Shown here: piece after piece, positions 8,318-15,763 of the stretch
Numbering within the stretch: position 1 is the stretch's first letter
How the letters are laid out: every line of letters begins with the position of its first letter
Source: a virus
IMG/VR virus record: IMGVR_UViG_3300006735_000027
Location: 1-64,000 of that record
Direction: 5' to 3' (one strand)
Length of the DNA: 64,000 bases
Program-made: the position numbers and the translations under genes
The notes under the pieces: model-generated
Told to the model about the DNA's origin: nothing
Seen by the model: only the letters and a program-made list of their open reading frames with translations
The model's database searches: none

Positions 8318-9315
8318 GCAAGCGGAACTGGGAAGCGTACAGCAAGTCGACCTACGACTGGAAGCCGGGTCACGAAAAGCGACTCAGACTGACCAAGTCG
8401 AGCCTGACCAGCGACTTCGACTTCTGCCCCAAGCAGTACGAGTACAAGCGCATTCACCGATTGCCTGAGCCCGGCACCGAGGCCATGACGCGCGGGACCA
8501 ATGTCCACGACGCAGTTGAGCACTACTACGACCACGTTGCACCTCATCTGGACGAACTCTACACGCTGATGCAGCGCGGCAAGCGCGATGAGGCGTTGGC
8601 ACTGGCGCTTTCCGCTATGCCAGAGGAAGAGTACGAACTTGGGGAGGAGCCCATTATCGAGGTCAGGCTCCGGTGGGACTTGGAGCGATTGCTCTCTGGA
8701 GGCAAGGAGGATTACCTACCCATCATCAACGAGACTGAGATTCACGCCTACAGCGACGAAGAGTTCACACTCAACGACGAGACTGTTACCATTCCCGTTC
8801 ACTGGGCAGGCAGCATTGACCGTGGCTTCGCTGAGGCTGACGGCGGCGTCGCCCTCATGGAACTGAAGACCGGTAAGTGGGTACAGACCCGCAGGGACGA
8901 TGACCAACCATGGGAGGACCCGAAGTTCAAGGTGCAGAGCATGCGCACAGAAATGGCCTTCTACAAGCACCTGCTCAAGGTGGCCGACCACCCCCTACAG
9001 AACGTGACTCACTGGGGATGGGTCTTCCCCGGCGGAGAAGTCGCAGGACTGGACCCACTCAACAAGTACGGTTACGAACAACGCAGCATCAACCGTATTT
9101 TCTACGAGCCAGTCACCAAGCGCAGGGATTCTGATTACACCAAGCGGAAGATTCGACGCCTCATGGAAGCGCTCTTTACGGCCTACCTGACCGAGCAATG
9201 GGAGACCAAGCCCAGCCAAAATAAATGCGCTTGGTGCAACTTCAAGTCGATTTGCCCCTCATGGGAGGGTAGCGACAACCCACAAGAATACCGAGACAAC
9301 TACGCGGAGGCCTGA
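8314..9315 (+). CDS. Cas4/RecB-family PD-(D/E)XK nuclease with Fe-S cysteines
   Basis: The protein has 333 residues. The RecB/Cas4 signature is complete: N-terminal Cys in LTSDFDFCPKQYEYK (C38), GTNVHDAVE with H65, GSIDR with D169, MELKTGKW with E183 and K185, a helix with QSMRTEMAFYKHLL (the QxxxY-type motif region), and three C-terminal cysteines in CAWCNFKSIC (C305, C308, C314). The four cysteines are expected to hold a [4Fe-4S] cluster. Enzymes of this family resect DNA ends to give single strands for recombination, which suits the neighbouring RecA-like and RPA-like genes. No cas1 or CRISPR array is present, so this is not a CRISPR adaptation gene here. The ATG overlaps the previous gene by four bases. 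Confidence 0.85.
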   Translation: MSKRNWEAYSKSTYDWKPGHEKRLRLTKSSLTSDFDFCPKQYEYKRIHRLPEPGTEAMTRGTNVHDAVEHYYDHVAPHLDELYTLMQRGKRDEALALALSAMPEEEYELGEEPIIEVRLRWDLERLLSGGKEDYLPIINETEIHAYSDEEFTLNDETVTIPVHWAGSIDRGFAEADGGVALMELKTGKWVQTRRDDDQPWEDPKFKVQSMRTEMAFYKHLLKVADHPLQNVTHWGWVFPGGEVAGLDPLNKYGYEQRSINRIFYEPVTKRRDSDYTKRKIRRLMEALFTAYLTEQWETKPSQNKCAWCNFKSICPSWEGSDNPQEYRDNYAEA

Positions 9316-9317
9316 AG

Positions 9318-9587
9318 ATGCAAACACCCACCAAACAAGACATGAGAACGCTGACCATGGTCATGGAGCGACTGCTACATCCCATCATTGGTCGACCCGT
9401 CCACGTGTCGTTCGCCTTGCTCGGAGATGTCCCTTTCACCACTGCGGTGCAGACTTCACTGTATGAATTCGACGAGAGTCAGACCGGTCCCAAGGGGCCG
9501 ATGTACATCACCCTGAACGCCTTGCTCGTCCACGATGTTGAGGAACTGCTGGAAGTGCTGGAGAGAATCATCGACGCAGGACAGTGA
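9318..9587 (+). CDS. Hypothetical protein (89 aa)
   Basis: The gene sits 2 bp after the Cas4-like gene and 4 bp before the primase, in the same operon, with GAGGCC before the ATG. The product is a small alpha/beta protein: a helical N-terminus, a strand VHVSFALL, and a leucine-rich acidic C-terminal helix VEELLEVLERIID. I see no metal site or known motif. Co-transcription suggests a replication accessory. Confidence 0.6.
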   Translation: MQTPTKQDMRTLTMVMERLLHPIIGRPVHVSFALLGDVPFTTAVQTSLYEFDESQTGPKGPMYITLNALLVHDVEELLEVLERIIDAGQ

Positions 9588-9591
9588 ACGC

Positions 9592-10707
9592 ATGCAACTG
9601 GTCTTCGATTATCCGAGAGAGGTCATGGAACTCGGGGCAGAGAAGGGTAGAGGTTATCGTAAAATTGTGCGTAGCAATACGGACTTGGAGCGATATTGGG
9701 AAGGGAAGAATGGTGTGTCCAACGCTTACATGACTGTGTACGGCTATCGGGCTACCGTTCCGCCGTTCAACAAGCGCGTGGACCTGATAACGCCGATTGT
9801 CCGACATTTCGTCATGGACTTCGACCCGAAGGATTTCCGTCAAAGGGGCTCACCTGACGTCAGCCCTGAGAAGGCTCTGCATCAGACGCAGCGCCTTCAC
9901 CATCATCTGCTGTCTGAAGACATCTCTCACGGCGTCTGGTACAGTGGCGGAGGCTTCCACGTCTGGGTGGCCCTCGACAAGCCCTACATGCCGTCGAGCG
10001 GCGGTCACCTGTCCGACGTCAAGGAAGCAGGGATGCGCGTGGTCAACGAATGGATTCACGACATGAACTTGTTCTGCTCTGACCCTGCTGTTCCGTTCGA
10101 TACCAGCGGTATGATTCGCATTCCAAACTCGTACAACTCCAAGCGCGGGCTGTGGTCTATTCCCCTGAGTTCCAAGGACTTGGAGGAAGGTCTCGACTAC
10201 ATCATGCTCAAGGCGCTTGATGCCCACTCTGGTATGATTCCCTATGGTTCAAAGGGCCTCGCGCTGGACGTCAAGCGCACCAAAGCCAAGCGTGCTGTCT
10301 TCGACCCCAACGCCGCTCCTATCGACTTGCCCACGGCCTCGATGGATGGCGTCATCATTCTCCCCTGCCTTAACTCGGCCGCGTGTCGTGTCGGCAGCAA
10401 CCCCAGCCATGACGCTCGCGTCCAGTTGGTCAAATACCTCTCCAAGCGCTTGCGCAATTTCATTCCCGTTCAGCGTATCGACCGCGAAAAGTTGGAAGAA
10501 CATACCGAAACCATTGTCGACTACATCCAACGGCTCGACTGGGCTGACTTCAACGAGCGAACTACTCGATACCAAGTAGGTACTATCGTAGGTACGGAAT
10601 ATCCTCAAACGTGCTCAATGCTTCACAAGAAGGGTATGTGCCTTGGGAAGTGCAGGTATTGGGACAAGACTGGTGCGATTGACGAAGAGGTGACCGCTGA
10701 TGAGTGA
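9592..10707 (+). CDS. Archaeo-eukaryotic primase, PriS catalytic core fused to PriL-type Fe-S domain
   Basis: The start is ATG 9592; the upstream open frame overlaps the preceding gene. The product has 371 residues. The N-terminal part is a PriS-type AEP core: the DFD metal motif in VMDFDPKD (D76, D78), SGGGFHVW (118-125), and the nucleotide-binding GMIRIPNSYNSK segment (173-184). The C-terminal part matches the PriL [4Fe-4S] domain: C259 in LPCLNSA, then C341, C350 and C354 in TCSMLHKKGMCLGKC, with YQVGTIVG between them as in cellular PriL. Cellular archaeal primase needs two proteins; here both functions appear in one short chain. It makes primers for PolB. The last 8 bases overlap the next gene. 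Confidence 0.85.
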   Translation: MQLVFDYPREVMELGAEKGRGYRKIVRSNTDLERYWEGKNGVSNAYMTVYGYRATVPPFNKRVDLITPIVRHFVMDFDPKDFRQRGSPDVSPEKALHQTQRLHHHLLSEDISHGVWYSGGGFHVWVALDKPYMPSSGGHLSDVKEAGMRVVNEWIHDMNLFCSDPAVPFDTSGMIRIPNSYNSKRGLWSIPLSSKDLEEGLDYIMLKALDAHSGMIPYGSKGLALDVKRTKAKRAVFDPNAAPIDLPTASMDGVIILPCLNSAACRVGSNPSHDARVQLVKYLSKRLRNFIPVQRIDREKLEEHTETIVDYIQRLDWADFNERTTRYQVGTIVGTEYPQTCSMLHKKGMCLGKCRYWDKTGAIDEEVTADE

Positions 10708-10942
10708 GAGTTACGCGATGGTCGAGTGGACTGGTCGACGTAAGGGCACCAAGCCCCATCATCTCGTTCCTAAGCGTAGGGATGGCTCAGTCCGAAAGGG
10801 CGATATGTCGTTCTGCGGCATGGTCGGCGTTGGCGACAGCGACTGGACTGTCGTTAATAATCCAGAAAACCGAGCATGTCGAAGATGCGTCCGGTTCTCC
10901 AAGCGGTACGAGAGTATGAAATCGAGGAGGAAGATGAAGTGA
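10700..10942 (+). CDS. Small basic Cys-containing protein (80 aa)
   Basis: The gene overlaps the primase end by 8 bases and the next gene by four (GTGA). The product is basic (RRKGTKPHH, KSRRKMK) with FCGM and CRRC, giving three cysteines that could bind a metal with a nearby histidine. There is a short central beta-like stretch SDWTVV. It is another of the small Cys-rich proteins interleaved with replication enzymes; the role is unknown. Confidence 0.55.
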   Translation: MSESYAMVEWTGRRKGTKPHHLVPKRRDGSVRKGDMSFCGMVGVGDSDWTVVNNPENRACRRCVRFSKRYESMKSRRKMK

Positions 10943-11670
10943 AGCGAGGTCCTCTGGTCATCGACTCTAACGAGCGTGGCCCTCTCCACGATGCCGTGGT
11001 GCGTGCCGCAGCACGTGAGGGCTTCGATGTCGTCAAAGAGCACCTTCAGGGTATGGGCGACTATAAGGCAGGTAACGCCAACATCGAATGCAAGAGCCTG
11101 CCCGACCTACTCTCTTCATCCTACAGCGGCCACCTGATGCGTCAAATCGAAAACCTCGATGCCAACTGCGAGCGCGTGTTCCTCGTCGTCCACGGCGACG
11201 TAGCCAAATACGTGGCCATGTCCAAGCGACAGGGCCGCAAGACTTCATTTTCCAAGGTGATGAACCAGATGCTGGGCCTATTCGCACGCCTCTCGGCAGA
11301 CTTTGACTGCCACATCTACCGCGCCAAAGACCACACTGAGGCAGCCATGTTCATTGCCAAACTGCACAGCAAGATGCACAAGCCCGCCAGTCGACACGGC
11401 GCGCGGGCCGTCACAAGGACCAGCACGAACGACGTGCGGGCCGATATGCTCATTACCGTCCCCGGTTTCGGACCGGAGTTGGTCAACAAGACTCTGGAGG
11501 CATGCGGGTCAATTGAAGAGATGCTGTACCCGGAGTCATTGAAGCAAGTAAGAGGAATGGGAACCACGCTACGCAAGCGATTGCTCGACGTTTTGACGTC
11601 AGAAGAGCCTGTGCGCGTCCAGAAAACTTACGGGAGAGGAGGAAACGAACATGATGGAGCACAGGGCTGA
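10939..11670 (+). CDS. ERCC4/XPF-family structure-specific nuclease with HhH domain
   Basis: The start is taken as GTG 10939, which overlaps the previous stop as GTGA and has GAGGAGGAAG upstream. The product has 243 residues. The XPF nuclease motif is seen as VIDSNERG (D9, E12), GMGDYKAG (D41) and IECKSLPDL (E50, K52, D56); in most relatives this reads ERKxxxD, so R is replaced by C while the metal-binding and catalytic residues stay. The C-terminal 55 residues form a tandem helix-hairpin-helix (VPGFGPELVNK, VRGMGTTLRKR). The Hef helicase part is absent, as in the short archaeal XPF. It is expected to cut branched DNA such as flaps and forks. Confidence 0.85.
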   Translation: MKRGPLVIDSNERGPLHDAVVRAAAREGFDVVKEHLQGMGDYKAGNANIECKSLPDLLSSSYSGHLMRQIENLDANCERVFLVVHGDVAKYVAMSKRQGRKTSFSKVMNQMLGLFARLSADFDCHIYRAKDHTEAAMFIAKLHSKMHKPASRHGARAVTRTSTNDVRADMLITVPGFGPELVNKTLEACGSIEEMLYPESLKQVRGMGTTLRKRLLDVLTSEEPVRVQKTYGRGGNEHDGAQG

Positions 11671-13075
11671 AAACTACGAATGCGTGAAACAATACCCGGT
11701 GCTGCGAGGCTACTTGGAACACTTCAATCAGTACAGCCGGAACAATGAGATTCCGGGCTTGCTGTCGTTCTTTTTCATCCTCGGGCAAGCGGCTGTACCC
11801 TACGTCCGCATCCCCGTGGGTGGAAGCAACCTCGACCCCCGCGTCAGCATGTTCTGGATTCAAGACACGCGGACAGGAAAGTCAGCCGCATATCAGGTCA
11901 TTGAGCAGGTCCTCAACGAGGCAAACATGCGCAGTGAGGACTACAACTCCGGCAACGACGCTGCTTTGGTCGGTACACTCGTACCTGACCCAGACTCAGA
12001 AGACCGTCGCAACCCGGACATGATTGTTCGTCCCGGCCTCCTCGCAGGTCGCAAGGGACTGAACTTCGACGAAGGGAGCGTCGTACTCAAGACCGGGCAG
12101 CACAACGAGAACACTACGCTGTTCCTTCAGTCTGCTCTCAACGCGGCAGGGACCGGTCGGAACATCCTGACCAAGCACATGGCCCGCGACACCTTCAGCG
12201 TCAAGTCTGAGGTGTCTCTGTGGATTACGACTTACCCGCCAAAGGGTATCAAAGAACACGTCCTCGACAAGGGCATTTTCCAGCGCGTGCTGACCTACTG
12301 GCGCCATTGGACGCTGGATATGAAGCGCACCATCAACCACGAACTGGCCGAAGCCGTGCACCATAAGCCTGAGTTTGAGGTGCCGTTCGACAACGTGGTC
12401 GACTTCTTCAAAGAGGCTCAGAAGCGGCTCAAGCGACGCGTGCAAGAACTGGCAGATATCCCTCCGATGGAGTGGGACGACATGCGCGAGGACGACCAAG
12501 AAGCCGTTGTGATGAGTCTCATGCACCGCATGTTCACGGTTGACGAGTCCTACATCCCGGCCCTGATGTCGGCAATTGACGAATACTATTCCATCGTCGA
12601 GCCACTGGGGCCAGACAAGCAGGGCATCTGTTCGTCCTTTATCATGGGGCTTCAGAACTACACCAACGTACTGGCTCACCACATGGCCATGGTCGAAGGT
12701 GTCTGGGTAGTCACCGGAGACCACATCGACATGGCACGAGAAATCCTGTTTGACCTGTATGGCAACTTGATTCAGTGGCTTGAGTCGGAAATCAACATTG
12801 GGGCGGGTAACGCTGAGAAGAAGAAGATGCAGGGTCTATGGCGCAAAGCATTCAACCAGTGCGAAGTGTTTGACTTCGACGACGCGCGTGGGCAAGGATG
12901 GGCGAAAAAGAAGGACATGCTGTCTACTTTTGGCCGATTGGCGAACTACGCCAGCCGTGGCACCATCAACTCCAAGTTCAACGAGTACGCAGGTCCGATG
13001 TTCCAAGATACGCGCGAAGGTGTCGGCATTTACGTCCGCCTGCGCGCAGAACACCGAAAGGGGAAGGAGGCATGA
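11651..13075 (+). CDS. AAA+ ATPase, candidate MCM-like replicative helicase
   Basis: The protein has 474 residues; the ATG lies 20 bases inside the ERCC4 gene after GAGGAGGAAAC. P-loop IQDTRTGKSA (core at 71-78) lacks the first glycine of the Walker A consensus. Other ATPase features are a Walker B strand GLNFDEG (D140, E141), a sensor-1-like strand LWITTYPP and an arginine-finger-like GIFQRVLTYW (R212). These resemble the MCM core (FDE, NP, LLSRFD) and the phage DUF3987 group. A helical C-terminal half follows. It is the only candidate helicase in the replication block, so I infer that it unwinds the viral genome. A generic phage ATPase is the alternative. Confidence 0.55.
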   Translation: MMEHRAENYECVKQYPVLRGYLEHFNQYSRNNEIPGLLSFFFILGQAAVPYVRIPVGGSNLDPRVSMFWIQDTRTGKSAAYQVIEQVLNEANMRSEDYNSGNDAALVGTLVPDPDSEDRRNPDMIVRPGLLAGRKGLNFDEGSVVLKTGQHNENTTLFLQSALNAAGTGRNILTKHMARDTFSVKSEVSLWITTYPPKGIKEHVLDKGIFQRVLTYWRHWTLDMKRTINHELAEAVHHKPEFEVPFDNVVDFFKEAQKRLKRRVQELADIPPMEWDDMREDDQEAVVMSLMHRMFTVDESYIPALMSAIDEYYSIVEPLGPDKQGICSSFIMGLQNYTNVLAHHMAMVEGVWVVTGDHIDMAREILFDLYGNLIQWLESEINIGAGNAEKKKMQGLWRKAFNQCEVFDFDDARGQGWAKKKDMLSTFGRLANYASRGTINSKFNEYAGPMFQDTREGVGIYVRLRAEHRKGKEA

Positions 13076-13233
13076 CGTTTTGGTGTACCGAATGCGTTAT
13101 GTGCGACACGCCCGTGGGTGCGGATATAGGTGGCTGGATTCTCGGCAAACACCACGGAAAGGAGGTTGCGTTGTGCGATTGGTGCCATCACTGCATGGAG
13201 GTATGCTTCAATGAGAAAAATGCTGGCTCTTGA
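13072..13233 (+). CDS. Small double-knuckle zinc protein (53 aa)
   Basis: It begins with an ATGA overlap after GGAAGGAGG. It has six cysteines in two groups, CTECVMC near the N-terminus and CDWCHHCMEVC near the C-terminus, with histidines between them, enough for one or two zincs. It overlaps the start of the exonuclease gene by 23 bases. The function is unknown. Confidence 0.55.
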   Translation: MTFWCTECVMCDTPVGADIGGWILGKHHGKEVALCDWCHHCMEVCFNEKNAGS

Positions 13234-13819
13234 TATCGAGACTGGAAACTACTCGCATGAAATCGGTGGCTGGGGGCAAACGCACCTGTTCGAGCCCACT
13301 GTCGTTGCGACGTGGGACGGCGACAATGGCGTAGTCTACACCAACGAAGCGGTGTCCAAGCATTTGCCCGAGGGCACGGTCGTCAAGAAGTTGCACCCCA
13401 AGGTCATTGGCGAGGACCTCGCCAAGCACGTGTCCGAGGGCGGTCTCGTCTTGGGTCACAACCTAAAGAAGTTCGACCTTCCCATCATCCGCGACGCACT
13501 GGACTGCTGGACGGCAGGCGAAATTCTCACCAAGTCAGACGAGCAGGTGTTCGATACGTCTGCGCTCTTGCGTTCCATAACAGGGCACGCTGTGCCGCTG
13601 TCCGACGCCTGTCTGCACACGCTGCAGAAGGGGAAACTGATGACCAGTCACGACGCGCCCATCGAATGGCGCAAGGGTAACTATGGCAAGGTCGCCGAAT
13701 ACTGCCTGAAAGACGCTGAACTCACCTACGAACTGTGGAAGCACGGGATGGAAGAGGGCTTCGTAAAGGCCCGCTGCCGTCACACCGGCGAAGTGAAGGA
13801 GTTCGAGGTTGACTGGTGA
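13211..13819 (+). CDS. DnaQ-like DEDDy 3'-5' exonuclease
   Basis: The start is ATG 13211, inside the end of the preceding small gene; the frame upstream would lie within that gene. The product has 202 residues. The three exonuclease motifs are intact: LALDIETG (D8, E10), LGHNLKKFDLP (N84, D89) and AEYCLKDAE (Y164, D168), which makes it a DEDDy enzyme. Unlike the exonuclease II motif of the viral PolB, the N and F are conserved here. It could act as a stand-alone proofreader, a primer-removal nuclease or a recombination exonuclease. Confidence 0.8.
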   Translation: MRKMLALDIETGNYSHEIGGWGQTHLFEPTVVATWDGDNGVVYTNEAVSKHLPEGTVVKKLHPKVIGEDLAKHVSEGGLVLGHNLKKFDLPIIRDALDCWTAGEILTKSDEQVFDTSALLRSITGHAVPLSDACLHTLQKGKLMTSHDAPIEWRKGNYGKVAEYCLKDAELTYELWKHGMEEGFVKARCRHTGEVKEFEVDW

Positions 13820-13834
13820 TGAAGAGGGAATGCC

Positions 13835-15325
13835 ATGAATGAAAACGAAGCAAACACAAGTGCAGTTGTCCACAACATCCGAGCCGCAAAACGCGCGGTC
13901 TCGACCGTCAAGACGACGTTGGGGCCGATGGGAATGGACAAGATGATGGTCGACGGCGGCGGAAACGTCATCGTCACCAACGACGGAGCCACCATCCTCC
14001 AGCAACTGGACATCACACATCCGGCAGCCAAGATGGTCGTCGAGGCGGCCAACACGCAGGAAGACATGTGCTACGACGGAACGACAAGCACGGTCGTGCT
14101 TGCAGGTGAACTGTTGGGCAACAGCGAACTGCTGTTCAGCAAGGGTCTGCACGCCAACATCATTTGTCGTGGCTACCGTAAGGCAGCCAAGTGGGCCACA
14201 GAGCACTTCGAGACTCTGACCGTCGACGCTCCTCTGTCCAAAGTGGCACGCACGTCCATCACCGGTAAGGCGTTGGAGTCCAGCATGGAGCACGTCAGCG
14301 AACTGTGCGTGACTGCTGCAGAGAACGCCAATGGTGATTACTCGCGCGTTCGCGTGCTGTCCCAGCCGGGCGGCTCACTCGATGACTCGTACTGTTTCCC
14401 CGGCGTCGTACTCCACAAGGAGTTCATGCTCCCGGCGATGCCTGATGAGCCTGCGCCCAAGGTGCTGCTCATCAACACTGGGCTCGGTGAGGGTAAGAAG
14501 GACGACAACGTCCAACTCAGCCTGTCCTCAGCGCAGGAATACACCCAGTATCGCAAGCAGTCCAGCCGCGATGAGTGGGTCGAAAAGGCCCAAGCCATCG
14601 TGAGCGTGTTGCCCGACGGCGGCACCGTGTTCTGCAGGGACACCGTGAACGAGGTCGTAGCGGCCAGTCTGGCCCGTCACAACATCGCCGTGGTCCACCG
14701 TGTCCCAGAGAGCGACATGACTGCCCTGTCCCGCCTTCTCGACGCCAGCGTCGGTCACAGCGTCGAAGACATCACCGTGGCGTCGGACGGCGACGTGACG
14801 TGCCAGACCATTGGCGACATGCGCTACGTGGTCGTCAAGGGCGAAGGCGAAGTGACCACACTCGTTCTTCGCGGTGCAACGCGACAGACCCTCGACGAGA
14901 CTGAGCGCGGCTTCGAGGACGCCCTCGGTGTCGTTTGTCTCGCTCACAACAGCGGTCAATCCGTGGCCGGGGGTGGCTCAGCCTACCTCAACGCAGCGCT
15001 TCATCTCCGCTCTCGTGCGGCCGAAGCCGGTGGACGTGAGCAGATGGCCATCGAAGCCTTTGCGGAGGCGCTGGAAAGCATCCCTTCCACCATTGCGGAG
15101 AACGCGGGTCACAACCCACTCGACACCGTTCTGGCACTGCGCAACGAGCACATGCAAGGCAACAGCGACGCTGGACCCGACATCGAAGGTGGCGGTGCCT
15201 GCTCCATGGTCGAGCAAGGCGTGTTCGAGCCGCTCGACTTGGTCCGCCAAGCCGTTCAGTCGGCCAGCGAGGTCACCATCAGCATCCTGCGCATCGACGA
15301 CATCATCGGCAAGCGTGGCGAGTGA
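13835..15325 (+). CDS. Group II chaperonin (thermosome subunit)
   Basis: The protein has 496 residues against about 540 for cellular thermosome subunits. Equatorial-domain motifs are clear: TVKTTLGPMGMDKMM (residues 24-38), VTNDGATIL (47-55), HPAAKMVVEAA, DGTTSTVVLAGELL (81-94), and C-terminal GGGSAYLNAAL and ILRIDDII. The residue before DGTTS is Y rather than the G of the GDGTT phosphate-binding motif. The downstream LRG..QTLDETERGFEDA segment keeps the Asp region used for ATP hydrolysis. The likely role is folding of virion proteins in a host that has its own thermosome; it may form homo- or mixed rings. It is the last gene of the + strand block, GAGGG lies before the ATG, and it converges on the virion block. 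Confidence 0.92.
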   Translation: MNENEANTSAVVHNIRAAKRAVSTVKTTLGPMGMDKMMVDGGGNVIVTNDGATILQQLDITHPAAKMVVEAANTQEDMCYDGTTSTVVLAGELLGNSELLFSKGLHANIICRGYRKAAKWATEHFETLTVDAPLSKVARTSITGKALESSMEHVSELCVTAAENANGDYSRVRVLSQPGGSLDDSYCFPGVVLHKEFMLPAMPDEPAPKVLLINTGLGEGKKDDNVQLSLSSAQEYTQYRKQSSRDEWVEKAQAIVSVLPDGGTVFCRDTVNEVVAASLARHNIAVVHRVPESDMTALSRLLDASVGHSVEDITVASDGDVTCQTIGDMRYVVVKGEGEVTTLVLRGATRQTLDETERGFEDALGVVCLAHNSGQSVAGGGSAYLNAALHLRSRAAEAGGREQMAIEAFAEALESIPSTIAENAGHNPLDTVLALRNEHMQGNSDAGPDIEGGGACSMVEQGVFEPLDLVRQAVQSASEVTISILRIDDIIGKRGE

Positions 15326-15332
15326 CGCATAA

Positions 15333-15587
15333 TCATCGCATTTTCTCAGCCCTACGCTTGAGAAAGGTGGAGAATCGGCCACCGGCTCGCCTTGAGACAG
15401 GCTCAGCCCTACGCTTGCGGACGCCCTTGAAGCCCAACTGACCGTGAAATCGGGTGTAGGAGCAGAAAGGACACTCGTGCAGCACGACAGGCTCACCACT
15501 GATGTAGCGCCCTGAGATGCTGCGCGGGAGCATAATGCGGTTGCAGTTCTCGCACTGCTCTTTCAGCAGGTCGATGAAGCGGCCCAT
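15333..15587 (-). CDS. Small zinc-binding basic protein (84 aa), last gene of the late block
   Basis: The start is ATG 15587, overlapping the previous stop as TAATG; the longer open frame to 15653 runs through the upstream small gene. CENC and CPFC, 33 residues apart, form a probable zinc ribbon. The C-terminus is strongly basic with the duplicated KRRAE peptide. It could be a DNA-binding or virion-associated protein. An HNH nuclease was considered, but I see no HNH residues. Confidence 0.6.
   Translation of the reverse strand: MGRFIDLLKEQCENCNRIMLPRSISGRYISGEPVVLHECPFCSYTRFHGQLGFKGVRKRRAEPVSRRAGGRFSTFLKRRAEKMR
15342..15365. terminator. Inverted repeat at the convergence point, possible bidirectional terminator
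   Basis: TTTCTCA at 15342-15348 and TGAGAAA at 15359-15365 form a perfect 7-bp stem with a 10-base loop, 17 bp past the chaperonin stop and just inside the end of the convergent minus-strand gene. The stem is A/T-rich and there is no long T tract, so the call is tentative. Confidence 0.3.
15345..15417. repeat. Direct repeat, two 16-bp copies 57 bp apart
   Basis: CTCAGCCCTACGCTTG occurs at 15345-15360 and again at 15402-15417. The 57-bp offset is a multiple of three, so both copies encode the same peptide KRRAE in the small minus-strand zinc protein. This is probably an internal coding duplication rather than a regulatory site. Confidence 0.6.
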
Positions 15588-15763
15588 TAAGCAGCCATCC
15601 AAGTCTGCACCTGCGCAAGCGTGGGTGCGGAGCCAAAGCCCGACGGAGGCCATTGGTCGGCATGATATGTCTGCCCTGATGAGGACGATGTGACTACCGC
15701 GTACTCAGCAAAGTCAAGCGTAGGGTATTGACCTTGAATGGCCTCTTGCATCGTTTTGCTCAT
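15587..15763 (-). CDS. Small protein after the tail fibre gene (58 aa)
   Basis: An ATG at 15763 overlaps the tail fibre stop (TGATG) and its TAA overlaps the next ATG (TAATG), so it sits exactly between two coupled genes. The product begins MSKTMQEAIQGQYPTLDFAEY and ends APTLAQVQTWMAA, with a Ser/Gly-rich middle. I do not recognise it. Its position suggests a fibre accessory, for example a tail-fibre assembly chaperone (inference). Confidence 0.6.
   Translation of the reverse strand: MSKTMQEAIQGQYPTLDFAEYAVVTSSSSGQTYHADQWPPSGFGSAPTLAQVQTWMAA

Noticed and set aside
8314-9315. CRISPR adaptation locus, because of the Cas4-like gene
   Set aside because: No cas1 or cas2 and no repeat-spacer array in the window; viral Cas4-like nucleases are common in DNA metabolism.
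15333-15653. Longer start (15653) for the terminal zinc protein
   Set aside because: The extension overlaps the 58-residue gene, and the TAATG junction at 15587 gives a better supported start.
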